A DNA stretch of 64,000 nucleotides from Streptomyces sp. DG2A-72 (GCF_030499575.1 NZ_JASTLC010000001.1:9758001-9822000), one strand, 5' to 3'; numbered from the stretch's first letter, positions 17,394-26,464 are shown. Made by a program: numbers and translations. Notes: generated by a model from the letters alone, not told the origin.

Positions 17394-18572
17394 ATGACCA
17401 GGATCCCGCACGGAACGTCCGGTGAACCGAATCCGCTGCATGCCCTCACTCTCGACCGTCTCCGACGCCGTACGAGCATGAAATGGCGTACCTACTCCGA
17501 CGACGTGCTGCCGCTGTGGGTGGCCGAGATGGACGTGCCGCTCGCCGAACCCGTCGTCCGCGCGATCACCGACGCGCTCACGCTGGGAGACACCGGCTAT
17601 CCCGCGGGCACCGCCTACGCCGAGGCGCTCGCCGACTTCGCCGACAAGCGGTGGGGCTGGGACGGGCTCGCCGTGGAGCGCACCGCGATCGTGCCCGATG
17701 TGATGCTGGGCGTCGTCGAGATGATCAAACTGGTCACCGGCCCCGGGGATCCGGTGGTGGTGAATCCACCCGTGTATCCGCCGTTCTTCCAGTTCGTGGA
17801 GCACATGGACCGGCAGGTGCTTCAGGCCCCGCTGGGTGCGGACCTGCGGATCGACCTCGGCACGCTGGAGGAGGTCTTCCGGCAGGCGGTCACGGACGGT
17901 CGACGCGCCGCCTACCTGCTGTGCAGCCCGCACAACCCGACGGGCACGGTGCACACCGCCGACGAGTTGGTCGCGATCGCCCGGCTGGCCGACCGGTACG
18001 GCGTGCGCGTCGTCGCCGACGAGATCCACGCGCCGCTCGTCGCCGGCGGCGTCGACTTCGTGCCGTATCTCAGCGTGCCGGGCGGCGAGGACGGCCTGTC
18101 GCTGATGTCGGCGTCGAAGGCGTGGAACCTGGCCGGGCTCAAGGCCGCGCTCGCGATCGCCGGCCCCGCTGCCGCCGCAGACCTCGCCCGGCTTCCCGAG
18201 GAGGTCAGTCACGGCCCGAGCCACCTCGGCGTCATCGCCCACACCGCGGCCCTGCGCGACGGCACCGCCTGGCTGGACGCGCTGCTCGCCGGCCTCGACG
18301 ACAACCGGCGCCTGCTCGCCGACCTGCTGACCGAGCACCTCCCCGCGATCCGCTACCGCCCGGGCGAGGCCACCTACCTCGCCTGGCTCGACTGCCGCCC
18401 GCTCGGTCTCGGGGACGACCCGGCGCAGGTCTTCCTGGAGCGCGGGCGCGTGGCGCTGAACTCGGGCATCCCCTTCGGCACGGGCGGGGCGGGACACGTA
18501 CGCCTGAATCTGGCGACGTCGCCGGAGGTGCTGGAGGAGGCGATACGACGGATGGCGGCGGCCTCGGGATGA
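17394..18572 (+). CDS. MalY/PatB family PLP-dependent C-S lyase / aminotransferase
   Basis: 392 residues of the fold-type I aminotransferase family. The N-terminal [20 protein letters not shown] motif is diagnostic for MalY/PatB proteins. The PLP Lys is in [12 protein letters not shown], and the substrate Arg is probably in [10 protein letters not shown] near the C-terminus. PatB-type enzymes cleave cystathionine or other S-alkyl cysteines to pyruvate, ammonia and a thiol. The preceding region has no clear ribosome-binding site, so translation may be leaderless. It is divergent from the DUF3800-like gene with almost no spacer. Confidence 0.9.
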   Translation: MTRIPHGTSGEPNPLHALTLDRLRRRTSMKWRTYSDDVLPLWVAEMDVPLAEPVVRAITDALTLGDTGYPAGTAYAEALADFADKRWGWDGLAVERTAIVPDVMLGVVEMIKLVTGPGDPVVVNPPVYPPFFQFVEHMDRQVLQAPLGADLRIDLGTLEEVFRQAVTDGRRAAYLLCSPHNPTGTVHTADELVAIARLADRYGVRVVADEIHAPLVAGGVDFVPYLSVPGGEDGLSLMSASKAWNLAGLKAALAIAGPAAAADLARLPEEVSHGPSHLGVIAHTAALRDGTAWLDALLAGLDDNRRLLADLLTEHLPAIRYRPGEATYLAWLDCRPLGLGDDPAQVFLERGRVALNSGIPFGTGGAGHVRLNLATSPEVLEEAIRRMAAASG

Positions 18573-18583
18573 GGTGACCGGCC

Positions 18584-18600
18584 TAGACTCGCCGGTCATG
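18584..18600 (+). promoter_or_regulatory. -10 box for a probable leaderless transcript
   Basis: TAGACT (18584-18589) lies eight bases before the ATG at 18598, and no Shine-Dalgarno sequence is present. This spacing puts the transcription start at or next to the start codon. Confidence 0.45.
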
Positions 18601-18984
18601 GACGACACGGCGTTGGAGCGGCTCGGTGCGGGCAAGTACCTGCTGATCACCAGCTATCGCAGGAACGGCACCCCGGTCGCCACCCCGGTGTGGGTGGTGC
18701 GCGACGGGGACACGCTCGGCGTCTGGACCGTCGCCGACTCCTGGAAGGTCAAGCGGATCCGGGCGCGCGGCGATGTCCTCGTCGGCCCCTGCGATCTGCG
18801 CGGGAACCCGACCGGCGACCAGATTCCGGCCACCGCCGAGATCTGCGACGAGGCCACCACCGCCCGATACCGCGCGCTCCTCGCCCGCAAGTACGGCATC
18901 GCCGGGCGCCTCACCCTGCTCGGCAGCAGGGTGAGGCGCGGCCTGAAGGGGACCGTCGGCATCCGGGTGACGCCGACGCCTTGA
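18598..18984 (+). CDS. PPOX-class F420-dependent oxidoreductase
   Basis: 128 residues with the split beta-barrel of the FMN/F420-binding family. The segment YLLITSYRRNGTPVATPVWVV is characteristic, followed by SWKVKRIRARGDVLVGPCD. Family members reduce small substrates with F420H2 or bind flavin. The substrate is unknown. It lies 25 bases after the PatB gene but has its own leaderless-type promoter. Confidence 0.85.
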   Translation: MDDTALERLGAGKYLLITSYRRNGTPVATPVWVVRDGDTLGVWTVADSWKVKRIRARGDVLVGPCDLRGNPTGDQIPATAEICDEATTARYRALLARKYGIAGRLTLLGSRVRRGLKGTVGIRVTPTP

Positions 18985-18993
18985 GGTGGCCGA

Positions 18994-21762
18994 CTAGGAC
19001 GCGTCCAGCACCGTCCCGCTGATCACCGCCCCGTCGCCCTGCGGCTCACCGAAGTCGTCGGCCTGCCGGAACCGCACCGACTCCTCGGGCTCGGTCGCCG
19101 TGTCCTTGATCGTGGGCAGGGACACGTCGACGGAGGTCTGCCCCGCCGGGATGTCCACCCACAGGTAGAGCCCCAACCGGGAGAGCGGGCGCTCCGGGTC
19201 CGGCGACTCACCCGTGTACTCCTGGAGCCACTGCGGGTCGACGTCCTTCGTGGACAGCTCGGCGCCTGCGGTCACCGGCTCCACGCGGAACAGGGGCCAG
19301 ATCTCCGTGTCGGCGGGCTCGGACAGGGTCACCCGCCACTTCAGCGGCCGGCCCTCGGACACCCGGTCGGCGACCGGCGTGACACCGATCGTCGGCGCGG
19401 GGTCGTCGTTGGCCGCGGTCACGCCGCCCAGGTACGAGCCGATCACCGAGTTCCGGACCGCCTTCACCAGCACGTCGTGCGTCACGTCGTACGAGAAGCG
19501 GGTGTTCCCCTCGACCTTCACCGGCACGTCGATGTCGTTGCCGCCGGGCCGTACCGTGACGAGCCGTTCCTCGCTGTTCCCGGTGTCCGGGTCCACGACG
19601 TACACCCGGACCTGGCCGCTGCCCTGGCCGGACACCCGCACGGGCACCCGGTAGGTCCGCACGCCCGAGTCGCCCTCGTCGACGGTGAGGCGGCCGACGT
19701 CGACGCGCGGCAGCGCGGCCTCGCGGACCGCGGGTGTGCCGGGGCGCCAGCCCCAGGCGTCCATCAGCCAGGCCTTCCCGGACCCGGAACGCGGCGTCAG
19801 CTGCAGGGAGTTGATGTGCCGCAGATCGAGACCGGCGCGGCCGGCTGCCGCCAGGGACACGCGGACCTCGCGGGCCCAGTACGAGGCGGTCCGGTCACTG
19901 CCGGGCAGCCCGTCCACGCGGACCCGGCCCAGAGCGGCCCGTCGCCCGGAGGTGTCGCTCACGGCCACGTCCAGCTGTGTGCCGGTGGTGTTCGGCGGCA
20001 CGATCACGCGCAGCGTCAGCCCCTTGGCCCCGCCGAGAGACAGCGGCTTGTCGGTCCGCACCCGGGCCGCGGACCCCGGCTCGGACCAGCGCAGCGCCAC
20101 CGCCCGGCGCCCGGACTCCGGTCCCGCCCCCCAGGACGCGAAGTGCGGGGAGGCGCCCGCGGTTTCACGGCCCAGGCAGGTCACGGCCGGATCGGGGTCG
20201 GTGACGGAGCACAGCTTCCCGCCCGTGACGGAGACCTTGCCGTCCGGCAGGAATCCGGCACGGCGGTTCGCGCCGACCGCGTGGGTGAGGACGCGCGCGG
20301 GGTCCGCCGAAGGCGCCCGCTTGCCCGAGCCGTCCAGCAGCGGCCGTACCCGGTCGTCGCCGGCGACGAACAGCCTGGCCGCCGCCGCGATGTACGTGGC
20401 GCCCGCCTTGTGCTGCTGGTCGGCCGTCAGCCGGGTCCGGGTGCCCGGCGAGCACACCGGGTCCGGCTGCTCCTCGTCGTCGTAGAAGTCGTCGTCCGCG
20501 GGCGCCTGGGCCTGGCCCGGCGTCCACTCGCTGTTGAAGAAGTTGTGGTTGGCGCCGACCACGTAGACGGCGCTGTGCAGCGCGCTGCCCCGGCTGACGC
20601 CGCGGGTGCCGTCGACGTACAACTCGCCCTGGAGATCGGAGACATCGCCGTCACAGCCCGGCAGGATCGTCAGGGACGGCACATCGGGGACCGGGTTCTG
20701 GCCGAAGATCGTCGGGCCGATGAGCACGGTGCCGCGGATGTGCCAGCGCACCCGGCCGTGGTAGCCGTCCTGCTGGGCGGGCGGCGGGTAGAGGCTGTCC
20801 ATCGCGGCCCGGTTGACGCCCTCGCCGCCGCGTGAGTGCCCGACCAGCAGGACCCGCGAGAGGTCCGTCTTCGGCGCCTTGCGCACGATCGCCGGGGCCG
20901 CGTCCGGGTGCTGGGCCCAGTCGGCCCAGCGGGCGAGGTGCTGCCGCACCAGCGACGAACGGGCCTGCGCGCCGCCGTCCTCGGCCGCGAAGTCCTGGCC
21001 GTTGACGCCGTTGGCCGAGATCGACACCGTCACATAGCCCTGCGAGGCCAGCAGCTTCTGGTCGTGCAGATAGCCGCGGTAGCTCGGGATCGACTTCATG
21101 CCGGACGGGCAGGGCCAGTCGCCGGTCGCGTCCTCACTGCCCGGCTTGTAGCAGGTGCCATGACGGCCGTGCAGGAAGAGCGCGAGCGGACGCTTGCCGG
21201 TGGCTCCGTCCGGTGCCACCACCACGGCCTGCATCTCCACGGGCTCCGGGAAGTCGGGCAGCTTCACGGAGTCGAGCTTGTACTCGCCGGTGACCGTCCG
21301 GTACGAGCCCGGCTTGCCCGGGTCGACGGAGTTGGCCGGCAGGGGGGCCGGCGGGTTCGCCACCGCCGGGGAACGCCGGTCCTGCCGCCCCTCCTCTGCC
21401 ACACCGGTCGCGTCCAACCGCCGCCCGCCGGACAGGACTTGAAGGTCCTTCGCGGACTTCAGCGGTACGGCGTCGAGGTCCAGCCGGAACGTACGGCCGT
21501 CCCTGCCGGGCACCGGTCTGCCCAGCAGCCGGTCGCCGTCGTAGAACTCGACCCGTGAGTCCCCCACGGGCACCGGCTCGGCCGACCGCCACACCAACTG
21601 CCGGTCCTTGCCCTCACCGGTGACCTGCCAGCCCGGTGGAAGGTCCGCCGACACCGAGAGCCGGGGTGCTCCGGTCGGCTGCGCCTGCGCCAATCCTGGT
21701 GATGCCCCCACCACTGCGAGCACCGCCGCAGCGGTCACCCATATTCGCCGGGCACGAAACAA
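18994..21762 (-). CDS. Large secreted alpha/beta hydrolase with C-terminal beta-sandwich repeats
   Basis: 922 residues with a signal peptide (about 1-27, ending GLAQAQ). An N-terminal region of about 140 residues is followed by the hydrolase domain (about 150-470). It shows ALFLHGRHGTCYKP (oxyanion strand) and the nucleophile elbow VGHSRGGEG. A possible acid and His lie in GCDGDVSDLQ and GANHNF. A jelly-roll-like segment follows (about 530-680). Two segments near the C-terminus begin LTVDEGDSG and DRVSEGRPLKW and resemble Calx-beta repeats. The likely role is extracellular cleavage of an ester or amide in a polymer. The substrate is unknown. It converges on the PPOX gene. Confidence 0.83.
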   Translation of the reverse strand: MFRARRIWVTAAAVLAVVGASPGLAQAQPTGAPRLSVSADLPPGWQVTGEGKDRQLVWRSAEPVPVGDSRVEFYDGDRLLGRPVPGRDGRTFRLDLDAVPLKSAKDLQVLSGGRRLDATGVAEEGRQDRRSPAVANPPAPLPANSVDPGKPGSYRTVTGEYKLDSVKLPDFPEPVEMQAVVVAPDGATGKRPLALFLHGRHGTCYKPGSEDATGDWPCPSGMKSIPSYRGYLHDQKLLASQGYVTVSISANGVNGQDFAAEDGGAQARSSLVRQHLARWADWAQHPDAAPAIVRKAPKTDLSRVLLVGHSRGGEGVNRAAMDSLYPPPAQQDGYHGRVRWHIRGTVLIGPTIFGQNPVPDVPSLTILPGCDGDVSDLQGELYVDGTRGVSRGSALHSAVYVVGANHNFFNSEWTPGQAQAPADDDFYDDEEQPDPVCSPGTRTRLTADQQHKAGATYIAAAARLFVAGDDRVRPLLDGSGKRAPSADPARVLTHAVGANRRAGFLPDGKVSVTGGKLCSVTDPDPAVTCLGRETAGASPHFASWGAGPESGRRAVALRWSEPGSAARVRTDKPLSLGGAKGLTLRVIVPPNTTGTQLDVAVSDTSGRRAALGRVRVDGLPGSDRTASYWAREVRVSLAAAGRAGLDLRHINSLQLTPRSGSGKAWLMDAWGWRPGTPAVREAALPRVDVGRLTVDEGDSGVRTYRVPVRVSGQGSGQVRVYVVDPDTGNSEERLVTVRPGGNDIDVPVKVEGNTRFSYDVTHDVLVKAVRNSVIGSYLGGVTAANDDPAPTIGVTPVADRVSEGRPLKWRVTLSEPADTEIWPLFRVEPVTAGAELSTKDVDPQWLQEYTGESPDPERPLSRLGLYLWVDIPAGQTSVDVSLPTIKDTATEPEESVRFRQADDFGEPQGDGAVISGTVLDAS

Positions 21763-21935
21763 CGTTGTCCTCCTCCGCCCTGGGCTCGGGCACTCCGGCT
21801 GTTCCGGACGGCCCTCACGCCACGAAGGACGGCGTGTGGGGTCTGTGGGTTGCCTGTGACGAGGGACAAGTGGAGGGTGGGAAGCAGGAGTTGGCTCAGG
21901 ACTGGCCGGGACGGTGGGCGGGAAAGGGCTTGATC

Positions 21936-23288
21936 ATGAACCGATCAACTCCCTTGCGCGCGGCCGTCGTCGGTACCGGCCACCGCGCCCAGACCTTCAC
22001 CCGCGCCCTCGCCGAACGCCCCGGCCACCGGGTCGTCGCCCTGTGCGACCCCAACCCCACCCGGATGGCCTTCCACAACCGGCTGCTGACCGGCGCAGGC
22101 GAGCCGCCCGCCACTCAGTGGGAACCCGAGCGGTTCACCGATCTCCTCGCCAAGGAGGACATCGACGAGGTCGTCGTCACCACCGTCGACGCCGAGCACG
22201 ACCGCTACATCGTCCCCGCACTGAAGGCGGGCTGCCGGGTCGTCACCGAGAAGCCGATGACCGTCGACGCACAGCGCTGCGCCCGCATCCTGGACACCGT
22301 CCGGGAGACGGGCAACTCCCTCACCGTTGCCTTCAACTACCGCTTCAACCCCGTGCACGAGAAGGTGCGCACCCTGCTCGCCGACGGTGCGATCGGCGAG
22401 ATCCTGTCCGTCCACTTCGAGTGGCTGCTCGACGTACGCCACGGCGCCGACTACTTCCGCCGCTGGCACCGGGAGAAGCGGCACAGCGGCGGACTCATGG
22501 TGCACAAGTCCTCACACCACTTCGACCTGGTCAACTGGTGGCTCACCGACGAGCCCGCCGAGGTCTTCGGCTACGGCCGGCTCGGCTTCTACGGCCATGA
22601 GGCGGGCGCCCGTCACGGACTGCGCCGGGAGTACGAGCGCGCCCACGGCGCCGCGGCGGCGGCCGACGACCCCTTCGCCCTGGACCTCGCGGCCAACGAC
22701 ACCCTGCGCGCGCTCTATCTCGACGCGGAACAGGACGACGGCTACCTCCGCGACCGCAACGTCTTCGGCGGGCCGATCACCATCGAGGACGACATGGCCG
22801 TCCTCGTCCGCTACCTGCGGGGCGCCACGATGACGTACCACCTGACGGCCTACTCCCCGTGGGAGGGCTACCGGGTCATGTTCAACGGCAGCGCCGGCCG
22901 CCTGGAACTCGAGGTCGAGGAGAGCAACTGGCAGCCGCCGGTGACCCGGATCGCCTCCCACACCGGCGCCCTGCACGGGGACACGGCCGCCGAGCACGCG
23001 GGCGGGGTACGGCTCACCCTGCGTCCGCTGTGGCAGCCGCCGAAGGAGATCGACGTGGAGAGCGCGCACGAGGCCCACGGCGGGGGAGACCCGCGCATGC
23101 TGGCCGCGCTCTTCGGTCCGGTCCGCCCCGGGGATCCGGTGACCGGCGGCGTGGCTGCGGCACGGCCGGCCACGGAACGGGACGGAGCGCTGGCTCTGGC
23201 GGTCGGGCTCGCCGCCAACTCATGCTTCGAGACGGGGCGGCCGGTGACCGTGCGGGACCTGATACCCGGTCTGTACGGCGAGTCCTGA
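21936..23288 (+). CDS. Gfo/Idh/MocA family oxidoreductase
   Basis: 450 residues. It has the Rossmann motif VVGTGHRAQTFTRAL, the catalytic EKPMTV and a C-terminal domain beginning FNYRFNPVHEK. The His-rich segment GGLMVHKSSHHFDLVNWW holds the conserved catalytic His. This subgroup, larger than usual at 450 residues, often acts on sugars attached to cell-surface or secondary-metabolite molecules. AAAGGG lies eight bases before the ATG. The 173-base gap upstream shows no strong palindrome. Copy C of the intergenic repeat follows the stop. Confidence 0.88.
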   Translation: MNRSTPLRAAVVGTGHRAQTFTRALAERPGHRVVALCDPNPTRMAFHNRLLTGAGEPPATQWEPERFTDLLAKEDIDEVVVTTVDAEHDRYIVPALKAGCRVVTEKPMTVDAQRCARILDTVRETGNSLTVAFNYRFNPVHEKVRTLLADGAIGEILSVHFEWLLDVRHGADYFRRWHREKRHSGGLMVHKSSHHFDLVNWWLTDEPAEVFGYGRLGFYGHEAGARHGLRREYERAHGAAAAADDPFALDLAANDTLRALYLDAEQDDGYLRDRNVFGGPITIEDDMAVLVRYLRGATMTYHLTAYSPWEGYRVMFNGSAGRLELEVEESNWQPPVTRIASHTGALHGDTAAEHAGGVRLTLRPLWQPPKEIDVESAHEAHGGGDPRMLAALFGPVRPGDPVTGGVAAARPATERDGALALAVGLAANSCFETGRPVTVRDLIPGLYGES

Positions 23289-23305
23289 GCGGGTCCGGCG
23301 AAGTC

Positions 23306-23482
23306 CGGTGCGGGTTCGGCAGCGCCCCGAAGGGGCGCGGGGGCTGTATCAATGTGCGGCTCCGCCGCGATAGGGGTCCCCCCGCTCGAGCGAAGTCGAG
23401 AGTGGGGAGAAGCCGAGAGTGGGGGAGCGACCAGCCACGACGGACCCGCGGCCGACACACCGGACTTCCGGCGGAGCTCTCA
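23306..23482 (+). repeat. Dispersed intergenic repeat, copy C (expanded)
   Basis: It carries the hairpin GCGCCCC-GAA-GGGGCGC (23322-23338), the shared GGGCTGTATCAATGTGCGGC block, CGACCAGCCACGACGG and the end motif CGGCGGAGCTCTCAG. A segment with two CGAGAGTGGGG units is inserted relative to copies A and D. It fills most of the space between two convergent genes and probably terminates both. Confidence 0.75.
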
Positions 23483-23499
23483 GCGGCTGTGGCCGAGCG

Positions 23500-23913
23500 T
23501 CAGCTCCAGGCCCGGTACGGCTCGTCGACCAGCTGGAACACCGGCTCGCCACGGACGGGGTCCTTGGCCGTCGACAGCCGGACCCGGTCGCCGCTGTGGA
23601 TGCCGATCGGCGGGCCGATGACCCGGCCGCGCACCACGAAGCCCTCGGCCATCTCGACCAGGGACACATTGCGCGCGGCGGGGGTGTTGCGGTGCACCAC
23701 CGACGAGTGGCGGACCGTACCGACGCCCTCGCTGCGCTCTGACCGCAGGTCGCTGCCCTGGCACACCGGACAGAGCAGACGGTGGAACATGGCGGTGCCG
23801 CACCAGGTGCAGCGCTGGAAGAGGAGGGTATCCGCGTCCCGGGCCGCGGGGTCGAGTACGCCCGCCGCGGAGCCGGCTGTCGGACGAGCAACGCTTCCTG
23901 AGTGGTGGTACAC
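23500..23913 (-). CDS. Zn-ribbon / OB-fold protein (DUF35 type)
   Basis: About 137 residues. A zinc ribbon with CTWCGTAM and CPVCQGSD (two CxxC pairs) precedes an OB-fold containing VSLVEMAEGFVVRGRVIG. DUF35 proteins usually partner thiolase-like or acyl-CoA hydratase-like enzymes in lipid or steroid degradation, but no such partner gene is adjacent here. GTG at 23913 has GGGAG about 10 bases upstream; an in-frame ATG at 23973 is an alternative. A palindromic operator pair lies about 100 bases upstream, next to the TetR gene, suggesting TetR control. Confidence 0.85.
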   Translation of the reverse strand: MYHHSGSVARPTAGSAAGVLDPAARDADTLLFQRCTWCGTAMFHRLLCPVCQGSDLRSERSEGVGTVRHSSVVHRNTPAARNVSLVEMAEGFVVRGRVIGPPIGIHSGDRVRLSTAKDPVRGEPVFQLVDEPYRAWS

Positions 23914-24013
23914 GCTGGTCAACTCCCTGCACTCGGCCGGAATCCCACGTGCGCGGGTCGCCCGTGCACGCACGTGCCCGGTTCACCGTGCCACCGTGCA
24001 CAGCCTCAGCGTA

Positions 24014-24049
24014 TGGCACTCAGTGCCACACGTAAAGGTACTGAGTGCC
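24014..24049. promoter_or_regulatory. Tandem TetR operator-like palindromes upstream of the DUF35 gene
   Basis: TGGCACT-C-AGTGCCA (24014-24028) is a perfect odd palindrome. GGTACTGAGTGCC (24037-24049) repeats the same core with one mismatch. The sites lie between the TetR and DUF35 genes and match those upstream of the TetR gene. Confidence 0.65.
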
Positions 24050-24072
24050 CCTGGATGTGGAAGGGGTGTGGA

Positions 24073-24774
24073 TCAGTCGCGTCCGAGCGTGGACTCGATC
24101 TCCTGGACGACCCGCCACAGGGGCGCGCCCCGGCGGGAGACGACGACCACGACGTCCTCCGGCTGCTCGCCCGCGAGCGGGACGGAAGGAGCGGGGGAGG
24201 TGCCGAAGGCGGACTGCACGTACCCGAGGGCGTGGTCCACGGCCGAGTCCGCGTCGTCCTGTCCGTCCGAACGCAGCCAGGAGCGCAGGGCGTTGTTGTG
24301 CGCCGCGACCACGGCCGCCGCGATCACGTCGGCCTGCAGCGTCCCGTCCCGCCGGCCGGCGAACCGTCCGCGCAGATACTCGGCGAGGGCGCGCTCGTAG
24401 CGCCACACCACGGACAGCTCGTACGCCCTCAGCCCCGGGACCTTCTTGGTGAGGCGGTAGCGCTGCACCGAGAAGGTCGGGTTCTCGGCATACATGCGCA
24501 GCACCAGCCGGGCCGCGTCACAGACCCGCCGCACCGGCTCGTCGTCCTCGCCACTGGCGGCGAGGAAGGCCGTCATGTCCGCCAGGCACCGTTCGTGGTC
24601 GGGGAAGACCACGTCCTCCTTCGAGGGGAAGTAACGGAAGAACGAGCGCCGCCCCACCCCGGCCAGCGCCACGATGTCGTCGACGGTGGTCTGCTCGTAG
24701 CCCCGCTCCAGGAACAGCTGGAAGGCCGCTGCGACCAGGGCGTCCCGCATGGGCGGTTTCACGGTGGAGCTCAT
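24073..24774 (-). CDS. TetR family transcriptional regulator
   Basis: 233 residues. The N-terminal DNA-binding domain has LFLERGYEQTTVDDIVALAG and VGRRSFFRYFPSKEDVVF. The C-terminal ligand domain is helical. Identical palindromes flank the gene on both sides, strong sign of autoregulation and of control over the DUF35 gene. The opposite gene at 24950 starts from a promoter that lies beside the second operator pair and may also be a target. The DUF35 link hints at an acyl-CoA-like ligand, which is inference. Confidence 0.92.
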   Translation of the reverse strand: MSSTVKPPMRDALVAAAFQLFLERGYEQTTVDDIVALAGVGRRSFFRYFPSKEDVVFPDHERCLADMTAFLAASGEDDEPVRRVCDAARLVLRMYAENPTFSVQRYRLTKKVPGLRAYELSVVWRYERALAEYLRGRFAGRRDGTLQADVIAAAVVAAHNNALRSWLRSDGQDDADSAVDHALGYVQSAFGTSPAPSVPLAGEQPEDVVVVVSRRGAPLWRVVQEIESTLGRD

Positions 24775-24805
24775 GGTCGGGAACGTAGCACTCGACCCCG
24801 AGGCG

Positions 24806-24844
24806 TGGCACTCAGTGCGCTGCGGAGGGGGAACTGAGTGCGCT
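24806..24844. promoter_or_regulatory. Tandem TetR operator-like sites upstream of the TetR gene
   Basis: TGGCACTCAGTGCGC (24806-24820) and AACTGAGTGCGC (24832-24843) share the GCACTCAGTGC core with the sites at 24014-24049. They lie 31-70 bases upstream of the TetR start codon and just before the -35 box of the divergent operon. Confidence 0.6.
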
Positions 24845-24857
24845 CCGAAAAAATGGC

Positions 24858-24886
24858 TGACAGATCGACATCGCGGCAGTTACGGT
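24858..24886 (+). promoter_or_regulatory. Promoter of the small ORF / MoxR-VWA operon
   Basis: TGACAG (24858-24863), a 17-base spacer and TACGGT (24881-24886) form a vegetative-type promoter. The predicted start falls about at ATG 24894, giving a leaderless transcript. The upstream half-operator at 24832-24843 is close enough for repression. Confidence 0.5.
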
Positions 24887-24893
24887 GGCGGCG

Positions 24894-24950
24894 ATGAAGA
24901 CCTTCTCCTCGTACGGATTGGGGGAATCATTCGCGCAAGGTGAGTGCTGA
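24894..24950 (+). CDS. Leaderless small ORF coupled to the MoxR-VWA operon
   Basis: Encodes MKTFSSYGLGESFAQGEC. Its TGA overlaps the ATG of the next gene as TGATG, so ribosomes finishing the small ORF could restart directly. A promoter is placed so that transcription begins at or beside this ATG. It may act as a leader that sets expression of the operon. It has no recognisable domain and may be regulatory only. Confidence 0.45.
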   Translation: MKTFSSYGLGESFAQGEC

Positions 24951-26356
24951 TGGCACATCACTTCGCGAATGAGATTCCGTCCCACCTGCTGATGTGGCAG
25001 CGCGTGCGCGAGTACGCCGTGCCACCGTCCATGATCGAGACCGCGACCGCACGGCGTGCCGTCGGTGACTGGGCGGGGGCCTGCGCCGCCGCCCGTGTCG
25101 ACGTCGATCTCGATCTGCACGCCGTGCGCGCCCGCCACGGCATCGATCTCGTCACCCACATTCGTGCGGATCTGCGCCGGCTGGCACCGGATCTGCTCCG
25201 CTGGCACATGCCCCGGGTCGCCCCCGACGGACGGCTCCGACCCGGCCTCACCATCTGTCTGGCCCGTTACCGGAGTTCGGGCGCCACGCCGGTGCAGCTG
25301 GTGGTGCGTACACCGCCGGCCTGGGCGGACGCCGGACAGCGTATGTCGCTGGCCCTGTGGGAAGGGTCCGGGACCGGCGCCCCCGGGCACCATCCGCATC
25401 CGCATCCCGACCGGCGTTTCCGGCTCGACCTGCACCGGCATCTCTGGGATGCCGGACTGAGCGGCGAACTGGCGCGTCGGTGCGATGCGGGCGACGGCCC
25501 GTGGGCGGTGGCCGGCTGGGCTGCCGAGGCGGAGTCGCTGTTGCGGGCCGAAGGGCTCCCACGCGGGGCCTTCACCGTGCGGCTCGGTGCGCGCAGACGT
25601 GCCGTGCTCGAACTCGTCGCCCCCGACGAAAGCCATGCCCCGACGCTCCGGCCGCTGCGTGAGCCGGTGACGCCGCAGGAGGTCGCGGCGCTTCCGGTAC
25701 TGCCGGAGGTCGCGGCCCGGGTCCTTCCGGATCTGGAACTGCTGCGGGCCGGGCTGGTCACGGCCGAGCGGCTGCATCCGCTCGTCGCCTCGGCACTGGA
25801 GGCGTCCGGCTCGGTGACGGTGACGTTGACGGTGCCAGGCCGGGCACCGGGACCCGACCCCCGCGATCCGCACCGGGTGCGGTGCCGGGGCGAGGTCCAC
25901 CGGATCGCGCTGCGGGAGGGGGTGCTGACGGCGATCGATCACGACCCGGCTCAACTACGCCGGGAAGAGCTGCTGGTGGCCCTCGGCGGACCGGCTCTGC
26001 CCTGCCTGCGGGCGATCGACGCGGTGCACCGCAACCCGGAGGCACTGCCCGCGGTCCGGGAGCGGCTCGGCCACGGCGACGTCGCCGGGGCACTGGCCGT
26101 GGTCGAGGGGCTGCTCGGTCCCGGTGCGGTCCTGCGCGACGGACCGCTCCGGGAGGCACTGGAGTCGGCCGCGGCCCGCCGCATCGACCACGGGCTCTTC
26201 CGCTCGGGGCTGGCCGGTACGGGCGCCGCCGGAGACGGGACCGCCACGGGCGTGCGGCACGCGGGCCACCGTCCCCGGCTCGACCGCCGTACGCCGCCCG
26301 CGACGCGCCGCAAGCGGAGCAGCCGAGCCCGGCCCCGCACCGGCCTGACCTGCTGA
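24950..26356 (+). CDS. Conserved-looking hypothetical protein, first gene of a MoxR/VWA operon
   Basis: 468 residues, soluble, with no signal peptide. The N-terminal segment MWQRVREYAVPPSMIETATA and the middle section RPGLTICLARY are distinctive, but I cannot assign a domain. The C-terminal 60 residues are basic and probably disordered. AAGGTGAG lies five bases before the ATG. It is followed after 108 bases by a MoxR-type AAA ATPase and a metallopeptidase/VWA gene. I recall the same order in other actinobacteria, so it may be a substrate or adaptor of that pair. Confidence 0.75.
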   Translation: MAHHFANEIPSHLLMWQRVREYAVPPSMIETATARRAVGDWAGACAAARVDVDLDLHAVRARHGIDLVTHIRADLRRLAPDLLRWHMPRVAPDGRLRPGLTICLARYRSSGATPVQLVVRTPPAWADAGQRMSLALWEGSGTGAPGHHPHPHPDRRFRLDLHRHLWDAGLSGELARRCDAGDGPWAVAGWAAEAESLLRAEGLPRGAFTVRLGARRRAVLELVAPDESHAPTLRPLREPVTPQEVAALPVLPEVAARVLPDLELLRAGLVTAERLHPLVASALEASGSVTVTLTVPGRAPGPDPRDPHRVRCRGEVHRIALREGVLTAIDHDPAQLRREELLVALGGPALPCLRAIDAVHRNPEALPAVRERLGHGDVAGALAVVEGLLGPGAVLRDGPLREALESAAARRIDHGLFRSGLAGTGAAGDGTATGVRHAGHRPRLDRRTPPATRRKRSSRARPRTGLTC

Positions 26357-26464
26357 CCGGCTGCCCTCACCGAAGTCCCTTTCCCGCACCGCGCATTGCG
26401 CGCCGCACGCCCACGACATCCCGGACGGGCCGTCCCGTCCCCTGACCCACCCCAGGTGATGCCC

